Assembly (NCBI GenBank): GCA_977006965.1
Contig: OZ345362.1
Coordinates: 1 to 64,000, forward strand
Reading direction: 5' to 3'
DNA length: 64,000 nt
Origin: Phymatolithon calcareum
Lineage: Eukaryota; Rhodophyta; Florideophyceae; Hapalidiales
A program made the position numbers and the translations under genes. Numbering within the stretch: the first letter of the stretch is position 1; each line of letters starts with the position of its first letter. Positions 34,075 through 44,900 of this stretch are shown here, piece after piece. A model generated the notes under the pieces. The model made no database searches and was not told the origin of the DNA. It saw nothing but the letters and a program-made list of their open reading frames with translations.

Positions 34075-34300
34075 CACATTGGGTCGTACGACATTGTGTC
34101 CCTGTTGAATGCGTGCCTAAAGACGGTCACCATGGATTTATAGTCTCTAATCAGTTAATGTAAGATCACCTCTGCCCGTCTGTGCGTTATGGGCAGCTCT
34201 CGGGACAGTGTCGAAATGGCGGCAGATTCAAAATCGTTTTTCGGTAGACCCACGTTCATCGCACCGAATCAGTGAATGGCGCACATGGTACCACTTCTAC
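34075..34300 (-). mobile_element. RNase H-type LINE, right part of the split copy
   Basis: Minus-strand translation gives ITHRRAEVILH, a TAA, then AFNRDTMSYDPMC. This aligns with ISHRRAEVILN and AFHRKDDCSAEYHPMC of the LINE at 45.8-47.1 kb. It continues on the other side of the hAT-like insertion. Confidence 0.65.
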
Positions 34301-34429
34301 ATGCGCTCCGAACGGGGTGATAGGAACGATGTGCCGCAAATCACAGGGCATCCGAAGTGGTAGGAGATTGAATATAGAACAGTACAAACGGCGTCGATCC
34401 CGCAAGATCAATTAATCTGTACAAATATC

Positions 34430-34872
34430 TTGTTCAGACAAGATGGCAGTATGCTCTACACCTGACACCGTGGACCACCAATGCGGCATTGGAAGTCAGA
34501 CAGGTAGAACCCATGTTCTTCGGGAAAATTCTGGAAAGGCAGGCAGAAGAAGTCTGGAAAGATCCAGCGAAATGTGCTGCATCCTCCAACCTAAGGAAAT
34601 AAGATATGTGCAGGGGCGACGATTCGTACATAGACTGATTAGAAGACGAGATTCGCTAACAGTAAGACGATTTACACAGCTCGGAAAAAAGTATCTCGGT
34701 GAAGCAGAGCGAGATATCATCCACGAGAAAGTTAACAGGTATCTGTGCGAAGCCGCAAATAAAAAGTCAGCTAAGACGAACATCAGGCGATACCAAATGA
34801 CCAAGATCATAGAGGCGGCAGAGGAGGCGGAGAAGTCGAAAAAGGGTCCTATCTCACACTCGAAAATTATAC
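34430..34872 (+). mobile_element. LINE reverse-transcriptase C-terminal fragment
   Basis: TRWQYALHLTPWTTNAALE matches the corresponding segment of other LINE copies here (RKWEYALHVTPMTNRLLSA, PRWEYPMHSTPWTEDVQKA). A TAA and a frame change follow, then a charged helical tail (KKYLGEAERDIIHEKVNRYL). The element is interrupted at 34872 by a second LINE tail with target-site duplication and resumes at about 35259. Confidence 0.7.
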
Positions 34873-35243
34873 CGGTAGAGCGTCTATAGAGACGATGTCA
34901 ACGCCCTTAGTCAATAGGGACTTACGCGAGTACCGCGCCACGTGCCATGCGCGGTTAGGACATGCTATCGGATCAGCTGTCAAACGAGCTCGGTGCACTG
35001 ATCACCGAGCTGTAATATGTGGCGCAACGAACACACAATGATGCCTCGCTACCGGGGGTCGTCTACGGCGAACAATATTGGAGTTCTGCAATTTAGATGG
35101 GATATCTAATATCCTAATTTTTTCCGCCCGCCCCTCTGGCGGTGCGTTTTCGTAAGCTACAGAAAGGTAGGTAGCAACTGAGGAAGCCTTGCCCATATCT
35201 TCGGAAGTCTGTGGGGCTCTTAAATAAACTTTGCTCAAAAAAA
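34873..35243 (+). mobile_element. 371-bp 5'-truncated LINE tail with TSD and A-run
   Basis: Flanked by the 15-bp direct repeat ACTCGAAAATTATAC at 34858-34872 and 35244-35258. It ends in AATAAACTTTGCTCAAAAAAA. Its last 90 bp are related to LINE ends at 3.85, 38.27 and 47.24 kb (core GAGGAAGCCTTGCCC). A-tail plus TSD identify target-primed reverse transcription; the small size reflects 5' truncation or a SINE using the LINE's tail. Confidence 0.85.
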
Positions 35244-35258
35244 ACTCGAAAATTATAC

Positions 35259-37700
35259 TGCCACCGCACCTACTCTTCAACTCAAGAAGGGACAGGACTC
35301 TTTCCAGCAAGTGTTCATATGGAATGTTTCGACCCTTGAGTACTTCTGTTCATCAAACAGAGTGACCAATGCGGGAAAGGTGCTGTTGAAGAATGCATAA
35401 ACGTACTCTCGAAAGACAGACTGTGAAAAGAAGACAGCGCCTGGACTAAGCGACCACCGGAAGAGCTCCTGGCCGTGCTTTAGTGTCGTACCAAATGCAA
35501 TTGAGGGCAGTTCTGTCAGGGTCGTCCCGTTCGGTGATGACAGATTGAGAGACTGACTAGAATGAGTTTAGGAAAATCGGCCTTACGGTCCAGGTGCGCT
35601 TATCCGGGGCGATTGCGATGGCGGCCGCCAAAGGCGTGAGCGCTATCGCGGTAGTGATTCCTTTTTCTGTAATGATTCAGGGGGTTTAATGAGGTGTAGG
35701 TTATTCTTGTCTTGGCTTCCTTGCTCTACCTATCCTACTGTCTCTTATAGGCAAGTCCTCCCTCTTGGTATTCTACTCTAGTATCTATATTGGGTTAATA
35801 CTGCTTAGGGCGTGTTGTAACCGCTTCAGGAACCATCCCGTTCGGGGCACATGAATATGCATGTGCTCCTTTTGGGTGCCATGCATACCACCGATTCAAA
35901 TGCATGCATATGCATTTGTAGTACACTGCAGATAGTGCACTCGATGTTACTTGCGATGTACTTGTATGAACCGACATATAGGCTATCGACAACCCACATC
36001 CTCACACAGCAGAGTAATCACTTTCTGAGAATTGGACCTCTCGTGTGGCACATGAGCGTGTACTAGTTTTCCCCCCCGAGGCCCCTCAGGGGCCGGAGGT
36101 GGGTTTTAGCAGACCACCGATTCGTGGAACACCCACCATAAGTAACTCTTGCGAATGCACTGGTAACATTTAAATTAAAGTCTACATTTTCTTCTTATTC
36201 TCCTTTATGCCTAAGACTTCCGAAGGAAAAATCGAAAGAAGATATGTGTTGCTTGGTACGTTCTTGAAGCGTTTGGTGCTGCGAGGATTGAAATTGAAGA
36301 AACGTGGAGAGCGCGCTTGGCTCTGTCGTCTATTGAAAGTTGGACTAAAGTCCACTACTTCCAGAGAAACAAGTGAAAGCGACTGTGCGGTTACACCCAC
36401 AGCAAAACGATGAAAGGAACCCAGCATTGATACAGTGCATCGAAAAGTTACTGTAATTGGTAACAGGATGACTGCTGCGGAAATTTGTTTTCCATCTTGT
36501 GTCGTAGTTTTCAAGAGGTTCATAGAAAGAACAAGAAAAGAGAATTCAAAGGCAATTACAAAGTTCATGCGAGTTCCTCCGAATCAGGTTGAGAGGAAAA
36601 AAGTGTTTCCGTTCGGGAAGCACTGGTGTTCTTAATGAAGCACGAAGTGAGAGCCTGCGGAAGAAACGGTTCAAGCGAATCAAAGCCCATGATACTCAGC
36701 AATATGAGCGAGGTATGATATTGAGCTTGTATCTCAGCTCCGTGAGCCACACTCCATGTGACAACACTAGCTCTCAAGTACACACATAGAAAGTCGAAAA
36801 TAGTGCTTAGTTACCGGATGACATTGTTTAACTAACATAGGAGAAAAGGAGGAAGAGATGTTTGTGGACAGTGTCACATTAATTGTGCATTGCCGAAAAC
36901 GTGTTGGGATGCGATGACGAGGTTTAACGTGCTCATTAGTTCAACCAACGATGTAACTTAGATTATGAGTTTCCCTCACGGATGAACCTGTGCGACAGCT
37001 CTACTGGGAACATGGCGACAATACGGACAAGGAAACGATTCTGGTCGAATGGCCAGGCAATACCTTGGTGGACAGCATCTTCGCCAACTACGATTCGTAA
37101 CATGAACATGTCTGCCACATAAGGGTCATCTCCTCAAATACCATATCGTCTGGGGCCTCAGTAGGGAGTGACACTGCGAGAGCGGCGGGATGCACAGCGA
37201 TAACGGAATGGATAACGCCCGACCTTTTCGTTCTCAGCACACAGTGCATATGACAGATTGCCATGATGACAGATTTCAAAAAGTAGTTTATTCCAACGTT
37301 AAACCAACGAGGCAGTTCCGAAAGACGACTACTTTGTCGCACGAGGATCATGATGATCCTGGACTACTGGTTGAGCAAGTGATATAAAAATATCTGAGAT
37401 TCATTACAGTTGCACACAGCAAAATCACACACGCCAGTATATCTCCCACGTTAACAAGTAGGAAGCCAAGTCGCTGATTGCACGAAGAGACGATCTTGGT
37501 GAGACAGTTGGGGAGTATACCTTATCATCGGTGTGCCATGTTTTATGGAAACGATGATCCCCACCAGGTCTGGAAGGAATGATTGGACAAGTCTCCTACA
37601 GTGTACCATCTCAGAAACTGAAAAAAACAAGTGAATATAGCAATGGAGATACTCTAAGAAAAGTAGATCTATCGTTCCACACTACACCACGACTATCTTA
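35259..37700. other. No gene recognised
   Basis: The first part may continue the interrupted LINE. Small open frames (36182-36568 minus, 36207-36413 plus, 36589-36789 plus) are basic but without domains. A GC palindrome GAGGCCCCTCAGGGGCC lies at about 36078-36094. Confidence 0.4.
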
Positions 37701-37724
37701 GGAGACATGTCACTTTATTGGCGC

Positions 37725-37732
37725 TATAAAAG
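37725..37732 (+). promoter_or_regulatory. TATA box upstream of NLR-like copy 3
   Basis: TATAAAAG lies 141 bp before the ATG at 37866, followed by a C/A-rich leader. That leader resembles the one upstream of copy 1 (CACCATCACT and AACTCCACCC-like blocks). Position and sequence fit a polymerase II core promoter. Confidence 0.55.
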
Positions 37733-37865
37733 GGGTTCTATTCGCTAGAGAAAAACCTACACCTCTCCCTTCAACACGAACTTTTAAGCAACCAACTCGC
37801 CGTTCTTTTCCTGCACCATCACTCCCTCCACATCAACTCCACCCAGCCGTCTAATCCACGTCGAC

Positions 37866-38387
37866 ATGGAGGATACCGGGTTTGCTCTCGCCATCATTGC
37901 CCAAGCTCGCACTATCGCCACAAGCATCACGACTCGCATCGCCAATATCCGCAATGCTCCAGACACATTTCGTATCCTGACCGATAAACTTGATCTCCTG
38001 GCACGGCAACTCGCGAGAGTGGACGAATTGCTCCGGACAAGACCTGGTACAATTCCGAACGAAGTTGCTTCTCGTCGTGGGAGGAGCAACGAACTGGGGT
38101 GGACCGCCGTGGGAGGAATAACAAACCGGGGTGGACCGCCGTGGGAGGAACAACAAACTGGGGTGGACAGCCGTGGGACGAACAACATAACTGGGGTGGT
38201 CCGCCGTGTAAAGAACTGCAATGTGACAGGTGTCATATTCGACAAGAATATGTATCTACTAATTGTTTTTTATTGCAATTTTTTTAAAGCCCGGCAGTCG
38301 TACGAATATACGGGCAAGGCTTCCTCAGGTGCTGCCCTCGCTGGGGCCGCTCTACTCTTATGTCTTGAGTTCTTTCTGAGACCCTAG
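37866..38387 (+). CDS. NLR-like N-terminal domain on a chimeric short ORF, copy 3
   Basis: An open 173-codon frame from an ATG at 37866, in the position matching copy 1's start. The first 68 residues (MEDTGFALAIIAQARTIA..., ANIRNAPDTFRILTDKL) are the family's helical N-terminal domain, homologous to MDPASLALGIIVEARYALNS of copy 1. At about 38070 the sequence changes to a 32-bp minisatellite, which keeps the frame open (GGPPWEEQQTGVD), and then to a LINE tail read in antisense (YEYTGKASSG), ending at 38387. No NB-ARC part is present. With its own TATA box this could still be expressed as a truncated N-terminal-domain protein, or it may be a relic that happens to be open. Confidence 0.5.
   Translation: MEDTGFALAIIAQARTIATSITTRIANIRNAPDTFRILTDKLDLLARQLARVDELLRTRPGTIPNEVASRRGRSNELGWTAVGGITNRGGPPWEEQQTGVDSRGTNNITGVVRRVKNCNVTGVIFDKNMYLLIVFYCNFFKARQSYEYTGKASSGAALAGAALLLCLEFFLRP
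38070..38215. repeat. 32-bp minisatellite, about 4.5 units
   Basis: The unit starts GGTGGACCGCCGTGGGAGGA; exact 32-bp spacing is seen at 38100, 38132 and 38164, then 33 bp. It replaces the rest of the NLR-like coding sequence. Confidence 0.9.
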
Positions 38388-38395
38388 CATGTGCT
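38265..38395 (-). mobile_element. LINE 3' tail fragment
   Basis: Closely matches the tail at 3844-3935 (shared core GAATATACGGGCAAGGCTTC) and ends in the same A-run (T-run on the plus strand at 38265-38271). It is 5'-truncated within about 130 bp. Confidence 0.8.
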
Positions 38396-39680
38396 CGGTT
38401 GTATCTGCTAATTGTGATTTTGTAAGCGTAGTACAATGACGAAACATAGATAGAGATGTTTCAATGCAGTTTCGCTCACCCATCCGCGAATATTTCTCCA
38501 AAAATGGGAACCAATCCGCTAAAATTGACCTAAAAGTTTACGCGCCGATGTAACTGTCGTATCATCATGTCTCATTCGTGTCGTCGGCAGCGTAAAGCTC
38601 GCGGAAACATCTGAAAAGGTTCTTTTCGAAGCGAAGAGCACAGTTGATCCACACGACATTTGCAAGCACTACGGTTTTCTGAGCGCGTTTTAGGTTCGAG
38701 ATGCCGTTTTGCATGCAATAGATATTCTCGCCAGCGTCCAAGCGAGTGGCTTTCGCTTCTTAGTGGCTCTCTGGCCACCCTCTATCCTTTGCGTTTGCAT
38801 TGATGAACCAAAATTTTGCTTGGAATTTGACCCACGTTAGTTAAGCGGCGCGCCTCGTCATCTCTTAGCGCACTGACGTAATGCACTTCAAAGTCAATCG
38901 TGTCCTGTCACCAGCCTATTGGCGGACACAACAAGACAGACACGTCAAAGCATTGTCACTTCCTTACTTAGTCGAAAAAAATTTGATTACCTTATTGACT
39001 CATAATCCAGTCGGCACACGGGGGGGTATCTTTCACAATTAAATTTATGTAACTTGTGAAGTTGGTGTTTCTCCCCCCCTTAAAATTCCACTGGTATTGT
39101 ATTCCATTCTGTTCGATGGCCGGGGTGCGAGCGTAGGTGCACTGAGGGAGCATGGCAGCGTTTTGGCCCAAATAAACCAAATAGTTTTCGAGCCAAATTG
39201 TTACCGTGGTCCCCCAGTGTGCGGGAATGTCGAGAAGTCGGATGCCGAGGCTCTAAATTTATCTTGTTGCATATCTGAAGCAACTGGAGGCCGCCGGAAA
39301 CGTAACTCTATGATAGGCCATCCTCTGACTCATTGCCGCGCAATCACTGTCGTTCAGCAATGAGTATCATATCATTCATAGGTGGGGAGGTGCGAAAACT
39401 CACTATGATGCATGACCATCTCTAGCCAAACGTACTACTCATCCCTAGCCACGTGTACTATCATAACTCTCCCTAGCCAGAACTACTACTCATCCTTTTG
39501 TCAAAGCAATATATCCAACAGTAAAGTTAATTGCGCATGCTACTCTCTATGCTTTTGATCCTCGTCGCAAGTAGCATATCCGTCATCGCAGGCGGTAAGG
39601 TCGATGATCATGGACAGAGCCGCTTTGTCGATGTGTTTCGCCTCGACAAGGTTGTTGATGTTGGGCCTCCTACATGTCTA
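38396..39680. other. No gene; contains one member of a repeat pair
   Basis: Open frames are short. A block at 39094-39290 is related to 51890-52000 (shared CCATTCTGTTCG, GCGGGAATGTC and TCTAAATT-like pieces, with about 80 bp more here), so it belongs to a dispersed repeat of unknown type. Short repeats of CTAGCCA/ACTACTCATCC lie at about 39420-39500. Confidence 0.5.
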
Positions 39681-40233
39681 CGAAAAGTGTCCAGTGTCTC
39701 CACATGAGGAGCAGTGACGGGCACTCATATCGGAAGACATGTAAGGCTTCTTGACTTGCGGTCCGAATTAGCCACAAGGTCAAACGGCACCAAATCATCC
39801 TGCACTATCTGGTCTCCTGTGACTGCAACACGCGTGATGATGCTTTCATGCTGCTTGGCCCACGTTCTCAACATCCCTACGTCCCCGAACCAGTTCCTCG
39901 GGTCCAACGACACCCGATACATCGCGAAATGCCTAGAAGAGTACAAAAGTGCAGCAACGATGTGGCTACGTGGCCTCAGGTGCTCTTCAAAGTGGCGACA
40001 AGAGCTTGTAGCGCGGTAGTCACTGCTAATTGTCATAACAAATGGTGTCTCTTCGCTGCGAACAACACAGCGAAGCGAGCCACTTTCGATGGCCTTGGGC
40101 TCCACAAGCGCCTCCGCTTAGACGACTTTTTCCTAGTGCTTCTCGTGTCGTGGGAGATCACGAAGTTGACAACGTAGTCAAAGATTGATCCAGCATAGTC
40201 GCCTACCTGTAGCACGAGCTCGTTCCTTTCCAT
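39640..40233 (-). mobile_element. Transposon-derived fragment with a CCHC zinc knuckle
   Basis: Two overlapping minus-strand frames (40233-40033 and 40105-39725) lead towards HCSSCGDTGHFS, a stop, TC, which is a CX2CX4HX4C zinc knuckle at about 39715-39675. A knuckle after a long non-conserved region is common in MULE and gag-like proteins; which family this is remains open. Frame shifts show it is decayed. Confidence 0.4.
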
Positions 40234-40405
40234 TATTTCAGACTGGCTAATGCGTGAACGATGTAAGTTGTGCTTAGCAAACGAATACGACGATGCGATT
40301 ACAGTGCGCCGTCGTATTCGTAACGGATGAATAGAAAATCCAGCTAGGTATGGCGATGTAGTGCGTTTTTCTCACTTTTGTTAGCCATGTAGTGCATTTC
40401 CTCAT

Positions 40406-41430
40406 TTACGCTTGAGTACGTTGTAAGGCGACTAATTCGATCACCGCGGTAATCCCACAGTAAGCACCCAACACTGATTTCCTCCAAAGGGGTGCTCGGT
40501 TGAATGTCAACCTTAGGCACCTTAAACGTTTTGTTCTATCTCCTATGTTAAGTATCTCTGGTAGATTGCCTTCAATAGGAATCTTCATTGATCTGCCTTC
40601 TTCTTCCTTTTCCCATACATTCATTGTTTCTTCTCTCCTCTTCTTCTTCGTGACAGATCCCTCCTGCGCTTTCTGAAGGGCTTGTCGCAAGTCTTCATAC
40701 ATCTTGAGATATACAATATCCTTCATTGCTTCCTTTACGTCCTCATCTCTTCCAACGTACTCTTCTGTTTCTTCAAGGCGCTTTTTGTGTCTTACCAGGC
40801 TTAATGCAAACCTTTCTGCTTGATGACGTCTCCTCATCTTTGGTGGTCCCAGTCGGCACAGAACTCGCATTCGGTCCCGGCGGTGTTCGGCATAATTTCC
40901 GAATACATTCTTGTAGAGCAAGCCCTCTGCCGACTCGATTGCCGAGAGCAATCGATTTGTCATTGGAGTAACGTGTAACGCATACTCCCATTTCCGGATA
41001 ATTAGCGACTTAAAGATCTTGATGAATGTCTCCGGTTTGAATCTTCGAACATTCACTCCAAGCTCCCGAAGCTTATGTATGCATCCTGCAGCATTTCGAA
41101 CTCTTGCTATGGCCGTGTCATCCGTAACACCCTTGTTATTCATGCTTACCCCAAGATACGAGAGTCTCCAGGCTTGATATAGTTCTCGTCCCGCCAAGTA
41201 AAACGTGTGCTTCTGAAGTCCTTTGTACTTAAGAACTTCGCTTTTTCCTGGTTTTGTGTTCCATTTCATGCCATTTTCGCTTGCCCAACTGGTCGCTATA
41301 TCAAGAAGTTTCTGCATTCCTCGTCCTGTCTTCGCTTGAAGCTGAACATCATCTGCGAACAAGTGCTCAGGGCTTTCTGAGACGTACCTGTCTGTCTTGG
41401 AGACGGCTTCTGCGAATGTGTCCATGAATG
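40406..41430 (-). mobile_element. LINE reverse-transcriptase C-terminal two-thirds, 5'-truncated
   Basis: A long minus-strand frame includes the catalytic LFADDVQLQA box, the GMKWNTKPGKSEVL block and SYLGVSMNNKGV (RT motifs after the active site). WEYALHVTPM and the terminal FNRAPLWRKSVLGAYCGI are shared with 21995-22434. The frame is open to about 41490, but reverse-transcriptase homology ends near 41430, where NLR-like copy 2 starts on the plus strand. That is the expected picture for a 5'-truncated insertion or a later rearrangement. Confidence 0.8.
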
Positions 41431-41431
41431 C

Positions 41432-44283
41432 TTGACAGATGAGCTCAATCGTTTGATGCGACATATCGACGAGGTGGAGACTCGTCTTCAATCATCTATC
41501 CACGCTAACTTCCGTGATCTTTTCAACGAAACATTATCGTCAGTGCGCAGCATCCTCAACAATTGCAAGTCTACCTTGGAATCAGTTCGACCGAAGACGT
41601 ATTCAGGGCATGCAAGTGGTATAAGGGCTAACTTAAAGTCAAAGTTCCGTCGCATTGTCCGCTCCTCAGACATTAACGACACTATGAATGCTCTCCAACC
41701 GCAGTTGCAAGGAGCATCCACCCAGATGCTCACGCTGATTTCAGTGCTCATCACCGGAGTCAACATTCAGGCACATCATAATGTCGTTGTGCCCAAGCTT
41801 GATAGCATGCAAGTCGGCAACGCGGTCGAAGTGTATCGCGTGGGACCAAGCATACCGGAACTACATCATGTCGCACCGCTCAATTTTACTGCAAGAGGTG
41901 TGGACGGCAAACAAAGTACACCAGAAGGAATTTTAAAGCAAGTGATTCTATCTCCTGTGTCTGCTTCCAAAGTGACCGCGGTGACTGGAGTCTTTACTCC
42001 TGCTCAGGGCGTCGTCGGCATGGCCGGTGTTGGTAAAACAATCGCGCTGCAGGCGCTTGCTTTTGAAAATGATATTCTCAGCCGCTTCTCGGGAGGGATT
42101 CACTTTATGTCCCTCGGTCAAGGCGCCACGCTGGCCATGGCAATATCCGAAATCGCGAGAATCATGCGTCTAACAGGAGCACCGGCATCTGCCTCAGTCG
42201 TCGAACAGTGTCCGTTGCTAAGGAAAGCTGTGGATTATGCTGTCGCATGGTTCGAGGGGAAGGTCTGCCTGTTCCTTGTTGACGATCTCTGGCCTACGAA
42301 AGATTGTCGGACTGGATTCTTGAACGACATGCGTCAGTTGATAAGATGTTGCCCGGAGAGTAGGACGGCCATCACCACCAGGAGCCATGCCATCGCGCAC
42401 TCTGCAGGGTGCAAGCTTGACTGTGCCGCAAGAGATACGCTTGGGGCCGTTTCCCAGAGCATATTCATGACATATGCGACACAACATGGAACACAGAAAG
42501 CTCCTCGAGATCCCACCGGTGGCCTTTGGTGGATTGTCGCAACAATTCTCTCCATATGTGGGGGGCTGCCACTGGCTCTAGCTGTCACTGGAAGCGCTGT
42601 TGCTTTTCTCACATCGGAATATGCCGTTTTGGAATGTGCTTGCGACGCGTATGCTTTAAAACTGGTGAAACAGAGGTTTAAACTTGGTGAAGAGCGAGGT
42701 CCAGCAGGCTCAAGATTGAACGCCGGAATATCCCTGAGCCTGAAATTCCTAGAACCTGAATTCGTGAAGCTTAAGAGAAGACATGGTCTTCTTACTGACC
42801 GCACGATCGCTCAGCTGTACGAAAGTCTCTGTGTTGAAACACCAGGCGTGGGTTTCCGTTTACGTGCTGGGTCGGATGTGGAAGATCGACAACGACAGTG
42901 CGCTGGCTGTCGTACGTCTTCTCAGCGGGCTGAGTCTCTTTACTCTCAAGTTTCGGGAATCTAAGCAAGGGCCGGGAAAAGAAGGCCGTCTCCAGCTTCA
43001 TGATCTCCACCTGGACTATTGCAGAAGACAGGCCGAGAAGATGAAGACGTGCTTGCACTGGCATACGCGGCTTCTAAACGGATATCTGGAACCATTGTGG
43101 AGCGGATTTGACGATCCATTCTTGGATGGGCAAGATACTCCATTTGAGCATTCGTTGTTGGCGCGAACACCGAGGTCGTGGTGGACTGTTCCACAGGACG
43201 AGCACATTCATGAGAATCTTGGCAGACACTTGGTGCGTGCAAATCTGGGTACCGAACTTGCCGCTCTTCTTCTGGATGGGAGATGGACGAATGTTCGATT
43301 TGAAATCGGTGGTATCTTGTCACTGAAGTCGGACTTTTAGTGTTTGATGACTCTTGGCGAAGACGTTTTTCCACTCGGACTCAGTCGGGAATTTGAGTGG
43401 ATATGGAAAGCGATACAAGTTTAATGGGGAAGAGTAGCGGAAGGAAAGCGATCGTTTCTGTTCCAAGTGTGCGGGAGCCTGTTTATTTTTCGGACGGACA
43501 GCACTGTCGTGAGATCCTACTTGAAGAGCGTCGAAGCGCACACACCATTGCCGTACCAAGGGCACAGTATCATAATGTTGTGAATTGCGTTTCGTTCAGT
43601 CGTGACGGGCGATATTTCCAGTAGTCTCTGGATCAGTCGACAAAACAGTTTTCCGCTGGGACGCAGAGAAATTGAAGCAAATTGGGGCTCCTCTGGTAGG
43701 ACACTCTGACTCGGTGTTGTGCGTGTCGTTCAGCTCGGACGGTCAGCGGATTCTCTCGGGATCCGTGGACAGAACTGTTCGCATACTGTATGGGATGCTA
43801 AGTAGTACTTCAGGGGTTCTGATTGGAAATGCGCTGCGGGGGCACACGGCATGGATTAGGACGCTCTCTGAGAGCGGTGACGGATCCTACGTCGTGTCCC
43901 GAGACGTGTATGGCGCAGTCATCATTTGGAATGGCGTGAACAGAACAATCGTTTTTCAATCAAAGCAAGTGAGCGATTCGGAAGGTGAGACGCCGATCAA
44001 AGATGACAGCGGCGCAAGACGCGAGATGACACACGAGGAGGCGGAAAATATCATTCGTAGTTGTGGACAAGAAACACCTCACCTTTGGCCCGAATCTTTT
44101 CCTCCATATCCGGCAGAACTGTATCGTCGATTTTCCAATGTGTATTCAAATGTACCTATGGAAGACACAATTCTCGGGACACTGCCGTCTCGCGTTTTGT
44201 TGTGGAGGTACAATGAGACGAAAAGGTTGTTTGTCGCAGGACTAGAAAGTGGGGCAGTGGCGATGTGTAGTTTGAAAGTGTGA
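41432..44283 (+). pseudogene. NB-ARC-WD40 (APAF-1/NLR-like) gene relic, copy 2
   Basis: The copy enters at a point equivalent to about residue 38 of copy 1 (TDELNRLMRHIDEVETRL), so its promoter and first helix are missing. In this numbering the P-loop GMAGVGKT is at 196-203, CLFLVDDLW at about 279-287, SRTAITTRS at about 310 and GLPLALAV at about 379. A 2-nt loss in GTGTG near 42832 shifts the frame. Then LHDLHLDYCRRQAE and HLVRANLGTELAALLL give the APAF-1-like helical region. A TAG at 43338 and a TAA near 43430 interrupt EFEWIWKAIQ. The WD40 part follows after one-base shifts (NCVSFSRDG; GHSDSVLCVSFSSDGQRILS; VIIWN), about three repeats, ending at TGA 44283. Most complete copy in the window; not functional as read. 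Confidence 0.8.
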
Positions 44284-44900
44284 ATCTAAAAATAAATTCT
44301 GAACGACACTTGTCTTCCACAGATTGCAAACCCAAAAACTCTGCTTGTTTTCCGCGCTTGCACTGAAAAGCTGAAAATCTCTTCTTTTTGAGCGCATCTC
44401 TTAGTGGAATCAGAACAGTTCGTGTTTCAGTGCAGTAATCCGCGCTGCCTCACGCCCTGCATAGCTTCCATGTGAGTATTTACCCACATTGTTGAATTTC
44501 CTGTGCCGCTTTCACTTTCATGTACCGTTCAAGAAAGAATGCAGCGCAAAAAGATGATCATGTGGCTCCCCGCCATTCTCTTTCCCAAGCGCTGTAGTTC
44601 TGTTAGCATATCGGAGGTGATAAATATCTAGGTCACATACGAGGAGGCAGAAACTACACTATTGGCCACACTCACTGTGCGGATTCAACATGCCTATGAT
44701 AAATAGTAGATGAAGGAGTAGTGCTCTTGGCCTGCGCGCATTTCCTGTCCTTACGTCAACAGCTTTTACTCACATATAATAAAGCAAAATAATAGACAAA
44801 TACTCGTAGAGGTGCATTGTTATATCAGATGCAACACAACACAGGAACAGGGAATGCCTCCAGGTTCAGGAAGAAGCTAAAGGATTGCTGGAAGACTAAA
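44284..44900. other. No gene recognised
   Basis: 3' flank of the WD40 relic and AT-rich DNA with several AATAAA-like words. No open frame of note. Confidence 0.4.

Noticed and set aside
37866-41560. Copies 2 and 3 of the NLR family as one gene split by a 3.3-kb insertion
   Set aside because: Both cover the same N-terminal segment (TDKLDLLARQ and TDELNRLMRH) with different sequence, so they are two paralogues and not two halves.
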